Assembly: GCA_018813405.1 (NCBI GenBank)
Contig: JAHJBW010000057.1
Span: 1-6,643 of the forward strand
Length of the DNA: 6,643 nucleotides
Direction: 5' to 3'
Source: Candidatus Margulisiibacteriota bacterium
GTDB taxonomy: Bacteria; Margulisbacteria; WOR-1; XYC2-FULL-46-14; JAHJBW01
A program made the translations under genes and the position numbers. The notes under the pieces were generated by a model, which had not been told where the DNA came from, did not search any database, and saw only the letters and a program-made list of their open reading frames with translations. Shown here in pieces: positions 4,175-6,643 of the stretch. Every line of letters starts with the position of its first letter. Positions within the stretch are counted from its first letter, which is position 1.

Positions 4175-6211
4175 TCAGAAAATTTGGGGTGTTATGCGCG
4201 GCTGGCTGGCCTGCTGAGGACCAGGCTGGGCTATAGCCTGAGTATAAGAAATGAGCATGGACAGGGGGTCTGATCCCGGGAAAACAAGGCGCTCGCCTTT
4301 GATCAGTTTTTCTCCCACTTGTTTCGCGGCGTCGTTCCAACTGTATTCTTTGTCTTCCGACGCGCCGCCGATAAAGTCCAGAAGCTTGCCGATGACCGCG
4401 TTGTTGATATCGCCGTAGCCGGTATTACGATCGGCGATGTAGCTCTGGCCGGGGTAATTCCTGGCGACGCCCGGCAGGTTGTTAGCGCTTCTGCAGGAGC
4501 CAAGGTAGATCAATGTCTGATTGCTTGTTTCAATGCCTTCTTTCGCGCTAAAGGTGTTTGGCAGTTCGAAGTTGTGGCCCCGGTGGGAAAGTATGGCAAA
4601 GCGGCCTGAGCGCATAGATTCTTCCACGTCAGCCGTATTGTTGGCGCCCTCATTGTTACTCCTTACAAGCACTATTCTTTGTAGCTTGCCGTTCTTAAGC
4701 TTCCTTGAGAGGACAAGGATATCCTCCTGCTTTGAACAGTTGGCCCATTTGGGAGGGTTTGGCTCGGAAGTGAAGCCATGATTTTTGAAATAGGCTGCGG
4801 ATTTGTCATAGGATTCTTTTTCGTAAAAGTACTGTTTAACGTTCACTTCCTTCGCTTTTAGCCACTGGCCCGGCACTTTCGGTTCTGGCAGATCGGGAAG
4901 GCCTGCCACGGCTTTTTCTGCGGCCTTTTTGTTGGCGCCGGAGAAGGAGTCAATGTTCCTTTTGATAAGGAAGCCTATCAGCATCCTGTTTCTGGCCGGC
5001 GCAGTAGAATATGTCTGCAGGAGCATTTTTTCCACCTCAGGGGCTTTGCCGCCTGAGAGCATCTTTTCAAGCTCGGGGGCAAGGGTCGCGATATTGTTAA
5101 AAAGAGAATTGTAATCGTTTTCTTGGATAAGCTGTTCAACGATATGCAGGCACATTTTGGGGTCCTGTTTGTAAAAGGTCTCCAGCCTGCCAAAACTGCT
5201 GTAGGTCAGGACTATTTCCCGGGCAAGCCCTCTTTCCGGGTCCAGTGTGCTTATGGCTTTTGACAGGGGCCCCACTCTTGCCGCCAGGAAGGCGAAGTTG
5301 GTATCGTACAGGTTCTCGCGGTTCATGGCGAGCAGGCCGTACGCGGCCCTGGGGCTCAGGTCAGCGCAGATGGATTTATAAAGTTTAAAGAAACGGAAAT
5401 GAGGCACAGCCCAAATGTTGGCCATGGCTTTGCCAATGGTGGTGAAAGTTCTCGCCAGGGCATCGCTATCCGTTGTTTTATTAGCAAAATCATTAACGCG
5501 TGAGGCTAATTCTCTTTTGAACGCGTCGGGAGAGGAGCATTTTTTTAAGTCCAGGCCGATCTCATCGCGCAGATAGATGAACGGCAAGAGCCGACCGCCA
5601 GACAATCTTGCCAGGGTCAATATGGAATTCTTGCCCTTTTGAAGGTCGCCAGGTTCCATGATCGAATCCACCAGTTCGTAAATATAAGGAAAAAATCCGG
5701 AATTCCTGCTTTCTTTCAGTTCAAAGATCGAATTGAACAGCTCTTTTGCCTGTTCCAGGCCAAAACCTTTTTGCAGCAGGGTATCTACGCTGGATATCAG
5801 CTCACAGAACTCCGGGCATTTTTTTGACATCCCCATCAGCCAGGCCAGATCTTCTTGGCCGAGCGGTTTGCCGGCATCCTTTTGCGCCTCAAGGAAAAGC
5901 TTCAATTCCGCCCTGTCATCTTTCCCTATTTTGTGTTCCTGGCAAAGCCTTTCCATTGCCGCCAGATCGCAGGAGCCGATTTCCTTGTCTTTGAAAATTG
6001 GGGCAAAGACCGAAGGGCTACTAGTGTGGTTAACGGCCTGCATCAGTTCGCAAAGGTCTAGCTTGCCGTTCTTGTTCTGATCAAAGGCCTGGAGTTTTGA
6101 GGTGGAGGGATCTTCTTTTGTGGATATCTTCCCGTCCTTATCCTTATCTTTTGCCTTAATATAGGCAAAAAGTTGGCCCTGGTTTTTTATTGCGTTAAAG
6201 CTTATGCTCAT
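4175..6211 (-). CDS. EF-hand protein with C-terminal clan CD (caspase-like) peptidase-like domain
   Basis: This 678-residue protein starts at ATG 6211, set by GAGGAG 4 nt upstream; a TTG at 6223 would overlap that site. Two canonical calcium loops lie near the N-terminus: DKDKDGKISTKE (22-33) and DQNKNGKLDLCE (44-55), with acidic or amide ligands at positions 1, 3, 5 and Glu at 12 in both. Residues about 75-440 appear all helical, with no recognised domain. The C-terminal region has a hydrophobic strand into SHRGHN (His543, His546), then 30 residues on a second strand into LGSCRSA (Cys573), then SYIADRNTGYGDINNAVIGKLLDFI. A strand-His-x-Gly plus strand-Cys-x-Ser pattern is that of clan CD peptidases (caspase, CHAT, gingipain). 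The last 20 residues are Gln/Pro-rich. No signal peptide or membrane span is seen. EF-hands are confident; peptidase activity is inferred. Confidence 0.85.
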   Translation of the reverse strand: MSISFNAIKNQGQLFAYIKAKDKDKDGKISTKEDPSTSKLQAFDQNKNGKLDLCELMQAVNHTSSPSVFAPIFKDKEIGSCDLAAMERLCQEHKIGKDDRAELKLFLEAQKDAGKPLGQEDLAWLMGMSKKCPEFCELISSVDTLLQKGFGLEQAKELFNSIFELKESRNSGFFPYIYELVDSIMEPGDLQKGKNSILTLARLSGGRLLPFIYLRDEIGLDLKKCSSPDAFKRELASRVNDFANKTTDSDALARTFTTIGKAMANIWAVPHFRFFKLYKSICADLSPRAAYGLLAMNRENLYDTNFAFLAARVGPLSKAISTLDPERGLAREIVLTYSSFGRLETFYKQDPKMCLHIVEQLIQENDYNSLFNNIATLAPELEKMLSGGKAPEVEKMLLQTYSTAPARNRMLIGFLIKRNIDSFSGANKKAAEKAVAGLPDLPEPKVPGQWLKAKEVNVKQYFYEKESYDKSAAYFKNHGFTSEPNPPKWANCSKQEDILVLSRKLKNGKLQRIVLVRSNNEGANNTADVEESMRSGRFAILSHRGHNFELPNTFSAKEGIETSNQTLIYLGSCRSANNLPGVARNYPGQSYIADRNTGYGDINNAVIGKLLDFIGGASEDKEYSWNDAAKQVGEKLIKGERLVFPGSDPLSMLISYTQAIAQPGPQQASQPRITPQIF

Positions 6212-6215
6212 AATA

Positions 6216-6221
6216 CTCCTC
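6216..6221 (-). promoter_or_regulatory. Shine-Dalgarno GAGGAG fixing the start of the EF-hand protein
   Basis: On the minus strand GAGGAG is followed by TATT and ATG at 6211. The TTG codon at 6223-6221 overlaps this site and cannot be the start if the site is used, so the protein begins MSISFNAIK. Confidence 0.8.
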
Positions 6222-6242
6222 AAAGGGAATTTGCTGTTCTTA

Positions 6243-6271
6243 CTTATATTATCGGGCTAAAACAGGCCCAA
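6243..6271 (-). promoter_or_regulatory. Candidate promoter for the EF-hand protein, with an inverted repeat in its spacer
   Basis: On the minus strand, TTGGGC (6271-6266) and TATAAG (6248-6243) are 17 nt apart; the -10 matches 5 of 6 consensus bases, the -35 only 3 of 6. The predicted start near 6236 gives a leader of about 25 nt holding the GAGGAG site. An inverted repeat, GGGC at 6254-6257 and GCCC at 6266-6269, spans the spacer and could be an operator or a weak hairpin ending the HEAT-like transcript; no T-run follows it. Confidence 0.4.
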
Positions 6272-6302
6272 CTTGCATGTTTTTGGGTTAGGAATGAAGG
6301 GG

Positions 6303-6643
6303 TTATTTTTCCAGGCTAGCCCAGAAAGCCTCTATCCTGGCTTTGATGGCGGGGCCGATGTTAGAGCCGTGCATTGCTCCCAGGGCCATATCTACCCCTT
6401 CCTTAAACCTGTCGTTTTTCTTGCGGAGTTTTAGCAGGTCGTCAAGCAGGCTGGCCTGCAGATTCATGGGCATAGATGCCGATACTGTGCCTATTGCATC
6501 GGCGCAATACACTCTAATGGTATCGCTGTCTTCGCCCAGCAACGGAAGAAGGGACTGAATTATCCTGTTCAGGTCCTTTTTGCGGGGGAGGGAGCTGTCT
6601 AGCAAGTTGCTCATCTGTCTAGCGGCAGCCTCTCTTTTTCCCG
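6303..6643 (-). CDS. HEAT-like helical repeat protein, 5'-truncated by the window edge
   Basis: The frame is open from the window edge, where the codons before the ATG at 6614 read GKREAAARQ without a stop. No Shine-Dalgarno lies at a usable distance from that ATG, so it is probably internal and the gene begins outside the window. About 112 residues are visible. They look like paired amphipathic helices of the HEAT/ARM type: LNRIIQSLLPLLGEDSDTIR followed by VYCADAIGTVSASM has the typical pattern of helix, Asp turn, Arg, then an Ala-rich second helix. The end is IKARIEAFWASLEK. Such repeats are generally protein-binding scaffolds; no catalytic motif is visible and the partner is unknown. The EF-hand protein lies 91 nt downstream on the same strand and may have its own promoter in the gap. 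Confidence 0.75.
   Translation of the reverse strand, partial: GKREAAARQMSNLLDSSLPRKKDLNRIIQSLLPLLGEDSDTIRVYCADAIGTVSASMPMNLQASLLDDLLKLRKKNDRFKEGVDMALGAMHGSNIGPAIKARIEAFWASLEK

Noticed and set aside
4171..4190. AT-rich inverted repeat (AAATTT, loop TCTG, AAATTT, then Ts) across the stop codon of the EF-hand protein, as a terminator
   Set aside because: The stem is only A/T pairs and shares its bases with the T-run, so it would be too weak for an intrinsic terminator.
4319..4609. Plus-strand frames within the EF-hand/caspase-like gene
   Set aside because: They have no motifs or ribosome binding sites and lie opposite a 678-codon gene with canonical EF-hands.

Overview
The window holds nine protein-coding genes at high coding density on two converging strands. 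I see no RNA genes, CRISPR array or insertion sequence. A plus-strand block (3-3403) carries a 5'-truncated V4R/PAS sensor, mutM, acylphosphatase, an isoprenylcysteine-methyltransferase-like membrane protein, a DUF167/YggU protein and a fumarylacetoacetate hydrolase (FAH) family enzyme. A minus-strand block (6643-3389) carries a 5'-truncated HEAT-like protein, a 678-residue protein with an N-terminal EF-hand pair and a C-terminal His/Cys domain resembling clan CD (caspase-like) peptidases, and a YkuD/YafK-type L,D-transpeptidase. The two blocks meet tail to tail and their last genes overlap by 15 nt.

The organism is a bacterium of moderate GC using the standard bacterial code, with ATG, GTG and probably TTG starts. 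An in-frame palindrome in mutM encodes LPAGRQG, and a second repeat-like stretch encodes the last residues of the same protein. From memory, such GC-rich palindromes, often inside genes, are common in uncultivated candidate-phylum genomes (WOR-1/Saganbacteria, Margulisbacteria, Omnitrophica and similar). That assignment is a guess from repeat style and gene content, not a phylogenetic result.

The plus-strand genes are packed with 3-9 nt gaps or short overlaps and are probably co-transcribed. A perfect extended -10 box at the mutM/acylphosphatase junction suggests an additional internal, possibly leaderless, start. The block mixes base-excision repair (MutM) with small housekeeping enzymes and does not form one obvious pathway.

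The minus-strand block is the less ordinary part. The EF-hand plus caspase-like protein has a strong ribosome binding site and a plausible own promoter. It lies 57 nt upstream of an L,D-transpeptidase with an intact His/Cys catalytic pair but no visible signal peptide. A link between calcium sensing, proteolysis and cell-wall modification can be proposed from this arrangement, but the sequence does not prove one.
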